Shown here one piece after another: positions 19,787-27,816 of a stretch of 64,000 bases of DNA; the stretch's first letter is position 1; every line of letters begins with the position of its first letter. Under the pieces are notes generated by a model. That model saw only the letters and a list, made by a program, of their open reading frames with translations, did no database searches and was not told where the DNA came from. This DNA is from Shewanella nanhaiensis (GTDB taxonomy: Bacteria; Pseudomonadota; Gammaproteobacteria; Enterobacterales; Shewanellaceae): the NCBI RefSeq assembly GCF_019457885.1, contig NZ_JAHZST010000008.1:145368-209367 (forward strand), written 5' to 3'. A program made the translations under genes and the position numbers.

Positions 19787-20905
19787 CTACAATGCCAGTG
19801 CCATCTCCCTTTGGGTCTCTGTTCTCCACCAATACTCTGTAGCGCTTAGCTGGTTGCTGTTTTTTAGTGTTAAGCCTTGCCCCATCATAGGTGTTGCCAG
19901 CTTTACATCCGCGTCATTAGCGAGCTTAACGATGCGCTCTAATGGTTCATACCAAGAGTGAAAGGCGAGGTCGAATGTGCCATTATGAATTGGCATCATG
20001 GTCTCCCCTCTTAGGTCGATATGGGCTTGAAGGCTCTGCTCCGGCGTCATATGTATGGTTGGCCAATCGGTATCGTAGGCGCCAGTTTCAACCATGGTCA
20101 AAGTGAAGGGGCCAAAACGATCGCCAATCTCCTTAAAGCCTGCAAAGTAGCCTGAGTCGCCACTAAAATAGATCTTGTTCTGCTGCGACTCAATCACGTA
20201 TGAGGCCCACAGCGTCTCATTTTTATCGAATATGCCACGACCGGAAAAGTGTTGAGTCGGTGTCGCTGTGATCTTAGTGCTACCCAGATTAAAGGACTCC
20301 CACCAATCCAGAGACTGAACCTTGTTTGCCGCTACGCCCCATCTCAATAGGTGTTTATCGACTCCCAAAGGCACGATAAATTGGGTCGATGTAGAGGCTA
20401 AGTGCTTTATGGTCGCCTTATCTAAATGATCATAGTGATCGTGGCTGATCAGTACGCCATCTATCTCAGGCAGATCTTCAAGTGAGATAGGCGTTGGGTG
20501 AAAACGCTTAGGGCCAATAAAGCTAAAGGGAGAGGCGCGATCACTAAATACCGGATCGATAAGCCATCTCTTTCCATCAAGCTGCATAAAAATACTCGAG
20601 TGACCCAGACGGATCACCCTATCTTCGTCGCTGGGTAGCTCCATTAACAGTTTACTGGTGAGCTCCACAATTGGTTGCATTTGCTCAGGCTTGGCATCGA
20701 TTCGCTTCTCTGTGGCGTAACGCATTAACAGCGGCAAAATTGCAGTCTCTTCAGTGAAGTCAGCTGCGGTGTTGATGTAACCCCCCTTGCCACTGTGGTG
20801 TGCACCTTTTGCGTTAGTAATACTTGGCTCAATTGAAGATGTGGTCATGGTTAGCATGGCGCCTCCGAAAATTAACGTTAGGGTGATAGCAATGAGTGAT
20901 TTCAT
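19787..20905 (-). CDS. Exported metallo-beta-lactamase-fold hydrolase (NAPE-PLD/UlaG-like)
   Basis: A 372-residue MBL-fold hydrolase with an N-terminal signal or anchor (MKSLIAITLTLIFGGAMLTM). The zinc motif HxHxDH is intact as SHDHYDHLD near residue 155, with further ligands in TPTQHFSGRG, YFSGDSGY and the late PIHNGTFDL. The fold and the KRFHPTPISLEDLPEIDGVL region resemble N-acyl-phosphatidylethanolamine phospholipase D-like hydrolases; substrate is unknown. It is divergent from a TetR regulator with shared twin operator-like sites, so it is probably repressed by it. A lipid or signal degradation role is inference. Confidence 0.82.
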   Translation of the reverse strand: MKSLIAITLTLIFGGAMLTMTTSSIEPSITNAKGAHHSGKGGYINTAADFTEETAILPLLMRYATEKRIDAKPEQMQPIVELTSKLLMELPSDEDRVIRLGHSSIFMQLDGKRWLIDPVFSDRASPFSFIGPKRFHPTPISLEDLPEIDGVLISHDHYDHLDKATIKHLASTSTQFIVPLGVDKHLLRWGVAANKVQSLDWWESFNLGSTKITATPTQHFSGRGIFDKNETLWASYVIESQQNKIYFSGDSGYFAGFKEIGDRFGPFTLTMVETGAYDTDWPTIHMTPEQSLQAHIDLRGETMMPIHNGTFDLAFHSWYEPLERIVKLANDADVKLATPMMGQGLTLKNSNQLSATEYWWRTETQREMALAL

Positions 20906-20931
20906 TATCTGTCCATCTATTTAGTTAAATA

Positions 20932-20990
20932 AAGTAAACTATACGGTGTAGTTTACTTAAATTGATGCAAAAGTAAACTGGTCAGTGTAA
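20932..20990. promoter_or_regulatory. Twin TetR operator-like sites
   Basis: In the divergent region between the hydrolase and tetR there is a palindrome with 10-bp arms, AAGTAAACTA (20932-20941) and TAGTTTACTT (20949-20958), around a 7-bp spacer. A second direct copy of its left part follows: AGTAAACTATACGGTGTA (20933-20950) versus AGTAAACTGGTCAGTGTA (20972-20989), 39 bp apart. The sites lie so that they would cover the promoters of both genes. Binding by the 21037 product is inferred. Confidence 0.7.
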
Positions 20991-21036
20991 AATAATGGTG
21001 TGCTATTGTTGTTATGAAAAGTAAGAGACTGAAATA

Positions 21037-21642
21037 ATGGATAAAAAAATATCACGTTCTGAGCTGAAACGTAGTGCAATCATCTGTGCTGCCATGTCTG
21101 AGTTTCAGACTAAAGGGTTTAAAGCGACCAGTATGGATGATGTGGCCAAGCGTGCTGAGGTGTCTAAGCGTACGGTTTATAATCACTTTTCAAGCAAAGA
21201 AGCACTGTTTAGTGCAATCATTTTGGAGATGATGGCACTCTTGTGTGCATTTGAGCATTTTGCCTTCTCAGATGATGTTGCTCTTGAGGTTCAGCTAGAA
21301 AAGCTGGTGGACATAGAGATTGAGCAGTTAAAGTCTCAGGCATTTATGGATATGGCCAGAGTGATTATCGCCGAAGCCGTACACTCCCCAGAGCTGATCC
21401 AAGGTGCAATGGATGAATTTAATAAACAGGAAACACCGCTGAACACTTGGTTTCAAGCCGCTTTAGAAGCTGGAGCGCTTAAGGGTCAAAGCCATGAGAT
21501 CATAGTGACGCAATTTGTTGGGGTGATTAAGGCCTTCTGTTTTTGGCCTCAGTTGCTGCAAGGGGCTGCATTTCCCTCAGATGAGGAGGTGGTAGCGATA
21601 AAGAAAACAGTGGTTGAGATGGTATTGAAGCAATACAGCTAG
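21037..21642 (+). CDS. TetR/AcrR-family repressor
   Basis: A 201-residue TetR-type regulator. The helix-turn-helix is MDDVAKRAEVSKRTVYNHFS near residue 31, followed by the usual SSKEALFSAII linker helix. The C-terminal half is a helical ligand domain similar to the AcrR-like C-terminal domain. It is divergent from the MBL-fold hydrolase with the twin sites at 20932-20990 between them, so it most likely represses itself and the hydrolase. The inducer cannot be inferred. Confidence 0.9.
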   Translation: MDKKISRSELKRSAIICAAMSEFQTKGFKATSMDDVAKRAEVSKRTVYNHFSSKEALFSAIILEMMALLCAFEHFAFSDDVALEVQLEKLVDIEIEQLKSQAFMDMARVIIAEAVHSPELIQGAMDEFNKQETPLNTWFQAALEAGALKGQSHEIIVTQFVGVIKAFCFWPQLLQGAAFPSDEEVVAIKKTVVEMVLKQYS

Positions 21643-21661
21643 TGTATTGCTTCAACGAGTT

Positions 21662-22076
21662 CAGTGAGTTGATTTAAGTAGGCGTTAAAAAGTGTAGTCT
21701 AACTTTACCCAAGCGGTTCGAGCTGGTTCATGTGGTTTTGATTACATAGACTCGCTGCCATGTTTAGCAGTGAGTTGATTTAAGTAGGCGTTAAAAAGTG
21801 TAGTCTAACTTTACCCAAGCGGTTCGAGCTGGCTCATGTGGCTTTGATTACATAGACTCGTTGCCTGTATCTGGCAGTCTGTTAGCTTAAAAAGTGTAAT
21901 CAAGTTTCACCCAAGCGGTTCGAGCTGGCTCATGTGGTTTTGATTACATAGACTCGCTGCCATGTTTAGCAGTGAGTTGATTTAAGTAGGCGTTAAAAAG
22001 TGTAGTCTAACTTTACCCAAGCGGTTCGACCTGGCTCATGTGGCTTTGATTACATAGACTCGTTGCCTGTATCTGG
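21662..22076 (-). repeat. Four tandem degenerate copies of the copper receptor 3' end
   Basis: Four tandem units of 106, 107, 95 and 107 bp (21662-21767, 21768-21874, 21875-21969, 21970-22076). Read on the minus strand, each contains a copy of the last codons of the receptor gene at 22089: a GSES.. segment, an in-frame stop (TAA) where the gene has TTT, then HEP followed by RTAWVKLDYTF. Units alternate between two spellings of the final codons (CTT GAT TAC and TTA GAC TAC) that give the same residues. The intergenic array therefore derives from the coding 3' end by repeated duplication. Confidence 0.88.
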
Positions 22077-22088
22077 CAGTATGTTAGC

Positions 22089-24089
22089 TTAAAAAGTGTA
22101 ATCAAGTTTCACCCAAGCAGTGCGGCCTGGCTCATGAACCTGAAACATAGGCTCGCTGCCCGGTACATCATTGCCTGCACCAGAGCGACTAATATGCTCG
22201 GCGTAGGTGATATCGAAAAGGTTCTCAATACCTAGGCTAACCAAGATGGCATCGCCATGTTTCCAGGTGCCATTAACCGCCAAGGTGCCAAAGCCACTGC
22301 TCTCTCCTAAGTCTTGCCCTGAGATATTACCCTGTCCGATACTCACTCTGTCTTGAGCGGCGACCACGCGCCACAGTAATCCTGCGGTCCAGTTGCCATC
22401 TTGGTAATCCAGCGAGAGTCGCCCCTCTAATGGTGGGATCTGCCCCAGTGGAACATCTTGGCTATCATTCTGGCCTCGGCTATAGCTTAGAGTCGTTTGC
22501 GCTGAGAGGTTATCGCTGAAGGGGTAACTGATGCCGAACTCACCACCCCAAACCGTGGCGTCGATATTGTATGCGGACGCGCTCTTAGTATTGGCATCGA
22601 TAAGAATATAGTCATCTATTTGGCCGTAAAAGAGCGAGCTTGAAAGCTCAATATCAGCTTGGTATATCCAGCCGATATCCATCTGAGTCGTTTTCTCTGG
22701 CTCTAGATTAAAGGCTTTTTCTGTCTTATTTGCAGCATAGTTTTCTGAGCTGGATTTCATTATCTCCCAATAATCTGGGATCCTCTGTGCATGGCCAGCT
22801 CCTAGGTAATACTGGCTATTGCCGCTTAGGAGTTCGTAACGTAAAAATCCGCTGTAGAGTTCGTCGGTGCGCTTGCCTTGTTGGGCAACAAAAAGCTCGG
22901 TTTGCCAATGATCGAATCTAAGGCCCGATAACAAGGTTCCTGCTCCCATATCAAGACTTGCCTCGATAAACAGGCCACTATTCTCATAGCGCATATTATC
23001 GTTAAAAGGTTTTGAGAGTAGGTCATCGAGCCCAAAGTCAACATCAGCAGTGATGGCGCGCCCCTCGTGAGCGCTAGACATATAGTCAACCCCAGCAGTT
23101 GCCTGCCAGTTGTCACCTAAGGTGAGATCTAGCCACAGATGACCACCATAAGTGCTTCGGCGAACATTGCTGCCAGCGTTCACCCCTTGGTCAAACTGAT
23201 CCATAATATGATCGTTCTCATTGGTGTACGCCTGAAACTCGAGACCGTTAATCAACTCATGGTCAAATTCGAATTGAGCCAGAAGGGTGAGGTTCTCATT
23301 GCTGATCTCGCGGGCTTTGTTGGCTCTGTCGGCATACTCGGCTTCACCGCTAGACTGGCCGTAAGCCAGTTCGATAACGCTGCTATCTGTTGGCGTCCAC
23401 CCTAGTGCTAGGTTGTAGTTATTTCTGTCGTAGCTGGATTGAACGCTGTTGCCACTGCCATCTTGGTAATGGTCGCTGCTCGACTGGTTTATATCGAGAT
23501 CTAAGTAGTGCTTCTCATCGCCGGCTTTTAGCTCAACTAAGTAGTCCCTTCTGTCGGCGCTTCCCCCTGTGATACTGGCACGCCCCTCCATATCTTGTTC
23601 GCTAAAACTGTGGCGATCTTTTTCAAACAGAACGGTTCCTGTTGAGCCAACTGGGCCATATTTCACCGTCTGCGGCCCTTTGATCACGGTAATATTGTCA
23701 TAGGCCTCTGGATAGATGTACGCGGTAGGGGGATCCATGCGTCCGCCGCAGGTGCCGTAAACATGTTGGCCATCATCGACGATACTAAGTCGCGAACCGC
23801 CCAATCCCCTCAGAGAGGGGTCGCCACCTGCGCCGCCTTTGCGACCTATGCTAAAACCGGGAATGGTTTTAAGAAAGCCAGCGCCATCATAGGCGGGCAG
23901 AGGCAATCTTGGTTTCTTAGGGTCGGTAAACACCTTCGCGGGCTCACGCATCAGCTCACCAGTGACGACAATATGCTCATCGCAGCTATCTTGCTCACAG
24001 CCTTGAGTGTCAGCAAAGGTGCTAAAGGGGGATAAGATGCAGCTACTTGCGGTGAAGATCGAAGTTAATATCTGTTTGTGCCGGTTCAT
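22089..24089 (-). CDS. TonB-dependent copper receptor (OprC/NosA family)
   Basis: A 666-residue outer-membrane receptor with a signal peptide (to about residue 26, ATFAD-like end), a plug domain and a 22-strand barrel ending VKLDYTF with a terminal Phe. The OprC/NosA signature is present in the plug, CGGRMDPPTAYIYPEAYDNI, followed by VIKGPQTVKYGP. The four copper ligands of Pseudomonas OprC, CxxxM and HxM, can be matched to CGGRM (near residue 113) and DHIMDQ (near residue 289). It should import copper across the outer membrane with TonB energy. The mature N-terminus carries CEQDSCDEH, a possible extra metal site. No adjacent copper regulator is visible. The 3' end is duplicated downstream. 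Confidence 0.9.
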   Translation of the reverse strand: MNRHKQILTSIFTASSCILSPFSTFADTQGCEQDSCDEHIVVTGELMREPAKVFTDPKKPRLPLPAYDGAGFLKTIPGFSIGRKGGAGGDPSLRGLGGSRLSIVDDGQHVYGTCGGRMDPPTAYIYPEAYDNITVIKGPQTVKYGPVGSTGTVLFEKDRHSFSEQDMEGRASITGGSADRRDYLVELKAGDEKHYLDLDINQSSSDHYQDGSGNSVQSSYDRNNYNLALGWTPTDSSVIELAYGQSSGEAEYADRANKAREISNENLTLLAQFEFDHELINGLEFQAYTNENDHIMDQFDQGVNAGSNVRRSTYGGHLWLDLTLGDNWQATAGVDYMSSAHEGRAITADVDFGLDDLLSKPFNDNMRYENSGLFIEASLDMGAGTLLSGLRFDHWQTELFVAQQGKRTDELYSGFLRYELLSGNSQYYLGAGHAQRIPDYWEIMKSSSENYAANKTEKAFNLEPEKTTQMDIGWIYQADIELSSSLFYGQIDDYILIDANTKSASAYNIDATVWGGEFGISYPFSDNLSAQTTLSYSRGQNDSQDVPLGQIPPLEGRLSLDYQDGNWTAGLLWRVVAAQDRVSIGQGNISGQDLGESSGFGTLAVNGTWKHGDAILVSLGIENLFDITYAEHISRSGAGNDVPGSEPMFQVHEPGRTAWVKLDYTF

Positions 24090-24422
24090 TGCCAGACTCG
24101 GTTCTTAAAATGTGCGCTCTTTTTCGCAGATTTATCGCTTATTAACAAAGGGTAAGCGCATGAGTGCGACAATGTGTCACAGCCAATAATGATGGCGGTC
24201 ACAGTTTTAAGGGCGGATAGTTAGCTGCCGATTTTTAACTGTATTCGATGCCGAGTTTACTGGCCTATATCAGGGAGGTCTATTTGGGAAAATATAGGGT
24301 TAATTATGATTAATCTTTAATCTAAAAAGCTTGCTTAAAAATCACAATATCACTAATCTCCACGCCCCTTTGGAATTCGTAAGAAAACACCCGGTTTTCT
24401 TCTCCTTCATATTGAGTAAAAC
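24090..24422. other. Divergent intergenic region, copper receptor / oxygenase
   Basis: A 333-base spacer between divergent genes that must hold both promoters. It is AT-rich toward the oxygenase. I see no clear palindromic operator, Fur box or small gene. Confidence 0.45.
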
Positions 24423-25076
24423 ATGGCGCTACATACAGGGCTAGAGATAGATCCGAACGTGGATCAATACACTTCATTATTTGAATCAATCGTACAAGAT
24501 GTTGCTGATAATGGTTACAGCATTAAAACCAACGCCTTACCGGTTGAACTGGCTCAAAAACTGAGTGCACGAGCGCAAGCCATATCAGACACCCACTTTA
24601 AAGCCGCTGGCATAGGTCGAAGCAATGAGCTGATGTTAGATACTCAGATCCGCAGCGACGAGATCTGTTGGATTGTTGGCGACAGTGAGCTCGGTGCCAG
24701 CTGGTTAAACTGGGTTGAGGGACTGAAACAGTACGTCAACCGCACGCTATTTTTGGGACTTGATGAGTTTGAAAGTCACTTTGCTCACTATAGCGAAGGG
24801 GATTTTTATCAAAAGCATAAAGACGCTTTTCGTGGTGAATCAAACCGAATTCTAACCTTAGTGGCATACCTCAATGAGGATTGGAGTGAAGAGTGTGGCG
24901 GCGAGCTTCTGGTCTATCCCGATGACTCAGATGAGGTGATAGCCAAAGTAGCTCCTCATTTCGGCACTATTGTGGTCTTTATGAGTGAAGAGTTCCCCCA
25001 TGAAGTACTGCCAGCTAAGTGCGATCGCTACTCTATCGCCACTTGGTTTAGACGTAAGTCAGATAAGTTGAGTTAG
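24423..25076 (+). CDS. 2OG-Fe(II) oxygenase (prolyl 4-hydroxylase-like)
   Basis: A 217-residue double-stranded beta-helix oxygenase. The iron triad is visible: H and D in YQKHKDAFRG near residue 137, and the distal His in EEFPHEVLP near residue 196, followed by Arg for 2-oxoglutarate in DRYSIATWFRR. The core CGGELLVYPDD is typical of the P4Hc/SM-20 group. Bacterial members hydroxylate proteins or small molecules; the substrate is not evident. It is divergent from the copper receptor. In other bacteria PiuC-type oxygenases neighbour TonB receptors, but that link is only suggestive here. Confidence 0.85.
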   Translation: MALHTGLEIDPNVDQYTSLFESIVQDVADNGYSIKTNALPVELAQKLSARAQAISDTHFKAAGIGRSNELMLDTQIRSDEICWIVGDSELGASWLNWVEGLKQYVNRTLFLGLDEFESHFAHYSEGDFYQKHKDAFRGESNRILTLVAYLNEDWSEECGGELLVYPDDSDEVIAKVAPHFGTIVVFMSEEFPHEVLPAKCDRYSIATWFRRKSDKLS

Positions 25077-25082
25077 GCTAAG

Positions 25083-25700
25083 AAGGGCGGCACTTTGTGC
25101 CTGCGAGAGCGCTGTGCTTCGAGGTCGTTCGCAGGCTCACTACTAGGACGCTACGCTGCGATAAGTTCAAGAGATAGATGCTGTTGATCTTCTCAGTGAC
25201 CTCTGTGGTGGATCGCTTTTATTTTGGTGTTTTGAAGAAGGGCGGCACTTTGTGCCTGCGAGTATGATGCGCTTCTAGTTTCGAGTTAAAAGATGTTAAA
25301 GAAAGAGCTGTCTCACCACAGAGCGCTGCGCTACACGGAGTTCACGGAGGAAAAACTGGAGGTTGGAGCAAAGTGCCTAGGACGGCACTGCGTGCCTGCG
25401 AGGTCGTTCGCAAGCTCACTACTAGGACGCTGCGCTGCGATAAGTTCAAGAGATAGATGCTGTTGATCTTCTCTGTGACCTCCGTGTTCTCTGTGGTGGG
25501 TCGCTTTTATCTTGGTGTTTTGAAGAAGGACGGCACTGCGTGCCTGCGAGGTCGTTCGCAAGCTCACTACTAAGACGCTGCGCTGCGATAAGTTCAAGAG
25601 ATAGATGCTGTTGATCTTCTCTGTGACCTCCGTGTTCTCTGTGGTAAATCGCTTTTATCTGGGTGTTTTGAAGAAGGGCGGCACTTTGTGTCTGCGAGAA
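25083..25700. repeat. Mosaic palindromic repeat cluster, left part
   Basis: A 600-base tract without a credible gene, built from recurring blocks. The clearest is a 148-bp direct repeat starting at 25381 and 25529 (GACGGCACTGCGTGCCTGCG head), with a partial earlier copy from 25086 and a truncated one from 25676. Each unit has a GCCTGCGA / TCGCAGGC (or CGCAAGC) hairpin and a CTCTGTGGT block that is the inverse of the ACCACAGAG block at about 25314. The protein frames here consist of repeat-derived nonsense. Confidence 0.85.
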
Positions 25701-25709
25701 CGTTCGCAA

Positions 25710-26000
25710 TTAGTCGTTTAGTCTTGTCATCGCTTTTTTATACACATCACTGCGCTCGCGTTTGCCAACGGCAAGGACAGTTACAATGACCACGTCATCT
25801 TGCACTTGGTACACTAAGCGGTAGCCAGATTGGCGTAATTTGATCTTGTACATGTTATCTGTGCCAGATAACTTGGCCGCAGGAACGTGTGGATTCGTTA
25901 AGCGCTCAATGAGCTTCTTCTTAAATTGTTTTTGTAATGTCGAACCGAGCTTTTTCCACTCTTTAAGAGCGCTTACTTTAAATTCGAGATTATAGGTCAT
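25710..26000 (-). CDS. relE: RelE-family toxin (mRNA interferase)
   Basis: A 96-residue toxin very close in pattern to RelE: KLSGTDNMYKIKLRQSGYRLVYQV then VLAVGKRERSDVY, which includes the catalytic Arg and Tyr region of RelE (Arg in KLRQSGYR, Arg in GKRER, terminal Tyr). RelE cuts mRNA in the ribosomal A site. It overlaps the antitoxin gene by 11 bases and is second in the operon. It is embedded in a repeat-rich tract, suggesting an accessory stabilisation module. Confidence 0.93.
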   Translation of the reverse strand: MTYNLEFKVSALKEWKKLGSTLQKQFKKKLIERLTNPHVPAAKLSGTDNMYKIKLRQSGYRLVYQVQDDVVIVTVLAVGKRERSDVYKKAMTRLND

Positions 26001-26238
26001 CGATACTGACCGAAACGCTGGCTTCAGACTCTCGCTCTTTCGCTATAATTTGCAGCTCAAGATCTTCAAGTTTATCCATCATCATTTCGTATGCTTCAGC
26101 AGGCACGCAGTAAAATGCGGGCTCATTTCGGTTTAATACTGCTACTGGCTCACCATAGCCACTTAATGCGACTTTCATAGGGTTCGTTTTCAACTCTGTA
26201 ATGCTTGCAGCAACATCAGACAATATTCTAGAGGTCAT
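25990..26238 (-). CDS. Phd/YefM-type antitoxin
   Basis: An 82-residue antitoxin, MTSRILSDVAASITELKTNP then VALSGYGEPVAVLNRNEPAFYCVPAEAYE. This is the prevent-host-death (Phd/YefM) DNA-binding fold, with an acidic C-terminal tail (DKLEDLELQIIAKERESEAS) that should wrap the toxin. It precedes and overlaps relE by 11 bases, the normal order for such pairs, and should repress the shared promoter upstream of 26238. The antitoxin family is Phd-like although the toxin is RelE-like, a common combination. Confidence 0.92.
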   Translation of the reverse strand: MTSRILSDVAASITELKTNPMKVALSGYGEPVAVLNRNEPAFYCVPAEAYEMMMDKLEDLELQIIAKERESEASVSVSIDDL

Positions 26239-26427
26239 TTAATCGGTCCATTAATAGGTCTTCTATCTGGTCATTTTAGTAGCAGTCAAATGGTATAGCA
26301 AGGCATTTAGCGGAGACCTGCTAGGGCGACTCACTTGAGTACGGAACGCTTCGCTTACGGAATAGCCTATGGCTACAGGAACGCATTGCTTACAGTTGAA
26401 GCAACACTGAGCATTTGCCATTGCCGT

Positions 26428-26452
26428 CATCCCGGGCTTGTTCCGGGATCCA
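26428..26452. repeat. Short dispersed palindrome (CCCGGG..CCGGGATCC type)
   Basis: The hairpin TCCCGG / CCGGGA around a GCTTGTT loop. The words CATCCCGGGCTTGTTCCGG are a well-known dispersed bacterial intergenic hairpin type. Only one copy is in this window. Confidence 0.6.
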
Positions 26453-26741
26453 TTCTTTTGAACTTAAGCGATGAAAGGCGGGCTGCTATAAATTCAAGAG
26501 ATAAAGGCTTTAGTTGTTGCCGTTGCACTTCTCCGTGGCCTACGTGGTGAATAGCATTTATCTTGGTGTTTTAAAGAAGGGCGGCACTTTGTGCCTGCGA
26601 GGTCGTTCGCAGGCTCACAGCGCTGGTTTTCTGCTTGATGGTTGTCCCATCATTTGGTCCGTTATATTTTGCTTTCTTGATATCGGGTGAGGTGTTGAAG
26701 GCCATACCTTCATTGTGATCTATAACCTGCGGTGAGCGAAT

Positions 26742-26865
26742 GTGTAGATACTTCTGCGAGACGCTGTGAAGCCATCCCTGGCCGCTTTACGGTTTCATCC
26801 CTGAAACCGAAACTCGCAGCTGCATCTACACTGGTTGTTGAACAGAAAAGGTATCTCTTCGATTT
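26742..26865 (-). repeat. Structured inverted-repeat element, variant C
   Basis: An element with outer arms GTGTAGAT (26742-26749) and ATCTACAC (26824-26831), next arms TCTGCGAG and CTCGCAG, and an inner GGTTTCATCCCTGAAACC hairpin. Read on the minus strand it aligns in order with the copies at 28958 and 29181: CGAAGAGATA, then CAAC..CAGTGT, GCTGCGAG, a hairpin, CAGGGATG, CAGCG, and CGCAGAAGT.T..ACACAT. The inner hairpin sequence differs but the layout is kept. Confidence 0.75.
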
Positions 26866-26939
26866 GGCTTTCTTATTGTTTTTTCTGCTTTTGATTTTCT
26901 CAGTGGCCTACGTGTTCTCAGTGGTGAATCGCTTTTATC

Positions 26940-27200
26940 TTGGTGTTGTTATGAGAGTCGGGCTTCGCCCTGCGAGGTCGTTCGCAGGCTCACTGCTAGG
27001 ACGCTACGCTTCGAGAGCAGTCTCACCACGGAGCGCTGCGCTACACAGAGTCCGCGGAGGAAAGGCTGGAGGTAGAAGCAAAGAGGCTTTTGTTTGTGCT
27101 CCTCTCTGTGGCCTACGTGTTCTCAGTGGTAAATCGCTTTTATCTTGCTGTTTTGAAGAAGGACGCTGTGCTGCTAGTTTCGAGTTAAAAGTCTTTAGAG
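26940..27200. repeat. Mosaic palindromic repeat cluster, middle part
   Basis: Contains the CCTGCGA / TCGCAGG hairpin block (26971-26992), then a long inverted pair: TCTCACCACGGAG.. at about 27022 and TCTCAGTGGTAAATCG at about 27120. This would fold into an extended stem over roughly 110 bases. Same blocks as in 25083-25700, in a different order. Confidence 0.75.
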
Positions 27201-27564
27201 CAAGAACAAAGGTTAGAGCGCCTTATCACACAGATCACGAGGAAAGGCTGGAGGGGGAAAAGCTGTATTTCGTTTGCTAATCGCTGTTAATGACTCTGTT
27301 TAAATTCTTCTAAGGCTCTTCACTCTGCTAACTCCGCTTGAGCTGAAATCTGGAGCTAGGTTAGTGATTGCTTAAGTAACTGTAATACATTAAGTAATTT
27401 GAAATTAATCAGTAAAAATGCTGATGGACATATTGTATACATAGCGATATATTGCCTTGCAACATAACAAGGACGAACCCCAAAGCTCTCATAGCGAATG
27501 GCGGATACCTGAAACAGGGATGTGTATCAGTTTATCTGTCAAGTCGTCACGACTTGATACCTGT

Positions 27565-27720
27565 CAGGGCCTAGGATGGCACTGCGTGCCTGCGAGGTCG
27601 TTCGCAAGCTCACTCCGAGGACGCTGCGCTTCTAGTTCCGAGTTAAAAGCCTTAAGAACAAAGGCAAGAGCTATTTCACCACTGAGCGCTTCACAGAGAG
27701 CACAGAGTTCACGGAGAAGG
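27565..27720. repeat. Mosaic palindromic repeat cluster, right part
   Basis: A further copy of the GGCACTGCGTGCCTGCGAGG head followed by the GACGCTGCGCTTCTAGTT block and a TTCACCACTGAG..CACAGAG..CACGGAG segment. It ends about 100 bases before the DUF4062 start. Confidence 0.75.
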
Positions 27721-27816
27721 GATGGAGATAAAGCAAACACTGTCCATGTTGTAAAAACTATCTTGTTTTTGGGATCTATTAAGCCGTTATATGATCAAGT
27801 AAGAAGGAGTTTCTCA

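Larger units (their letters stand above)
26239..27816. other. Repeat-rich tract without credible genes
   Basis: A 1578-base stretch between the toxin-antitoxin pair and the DUF4062 gene. It contains the palindrome at 26428-26452, mosaic repeat blocks at 26573-26630, 26940-27200 and 27565-27720, and the structured element at 26742-26865. Long open frames here (26335-26550, 26732-27280, 27457 onward) are made of repeat sequence and lack coding character. Confidence 0.75.

Noticed and set aside
21662..22076. Possible CRISPR array
   Set aside because: The units are ~105 bp, directly abutting with no unique spacers, and match the end of the neighbouring gene.
25331..25709. Two overlapping minus-strand frames with HHREHGGHREDQQ
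   Set aside because: The two frames translate the two copies of the 148-bp repeat; this is repeat-derived nonsense common in such tracts.
26335..26550. Open frame of 71 codons beginning MSTERFAYGIAYGYR
   Set aside because: It is made of dispersed repeat sequence (the HPGLVPGS string is a known translation of the CCCGGG..CCGGG palindrome) and has no ribosome-binding site.
26732..27280. Open frame of 182 codons in the repeat tract
   Set aside because: It runs through the structured element and mosaic repeats, has low-complexity basic composition and no family resemblance.
27457..27816. Upstream extension of the DUF4062 protein
   Set aside because: The extra 120 codons are repeat sequence. 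The DUF4062 domain begins right after the GTG at 27817, which has a well-placed AAGGAG.
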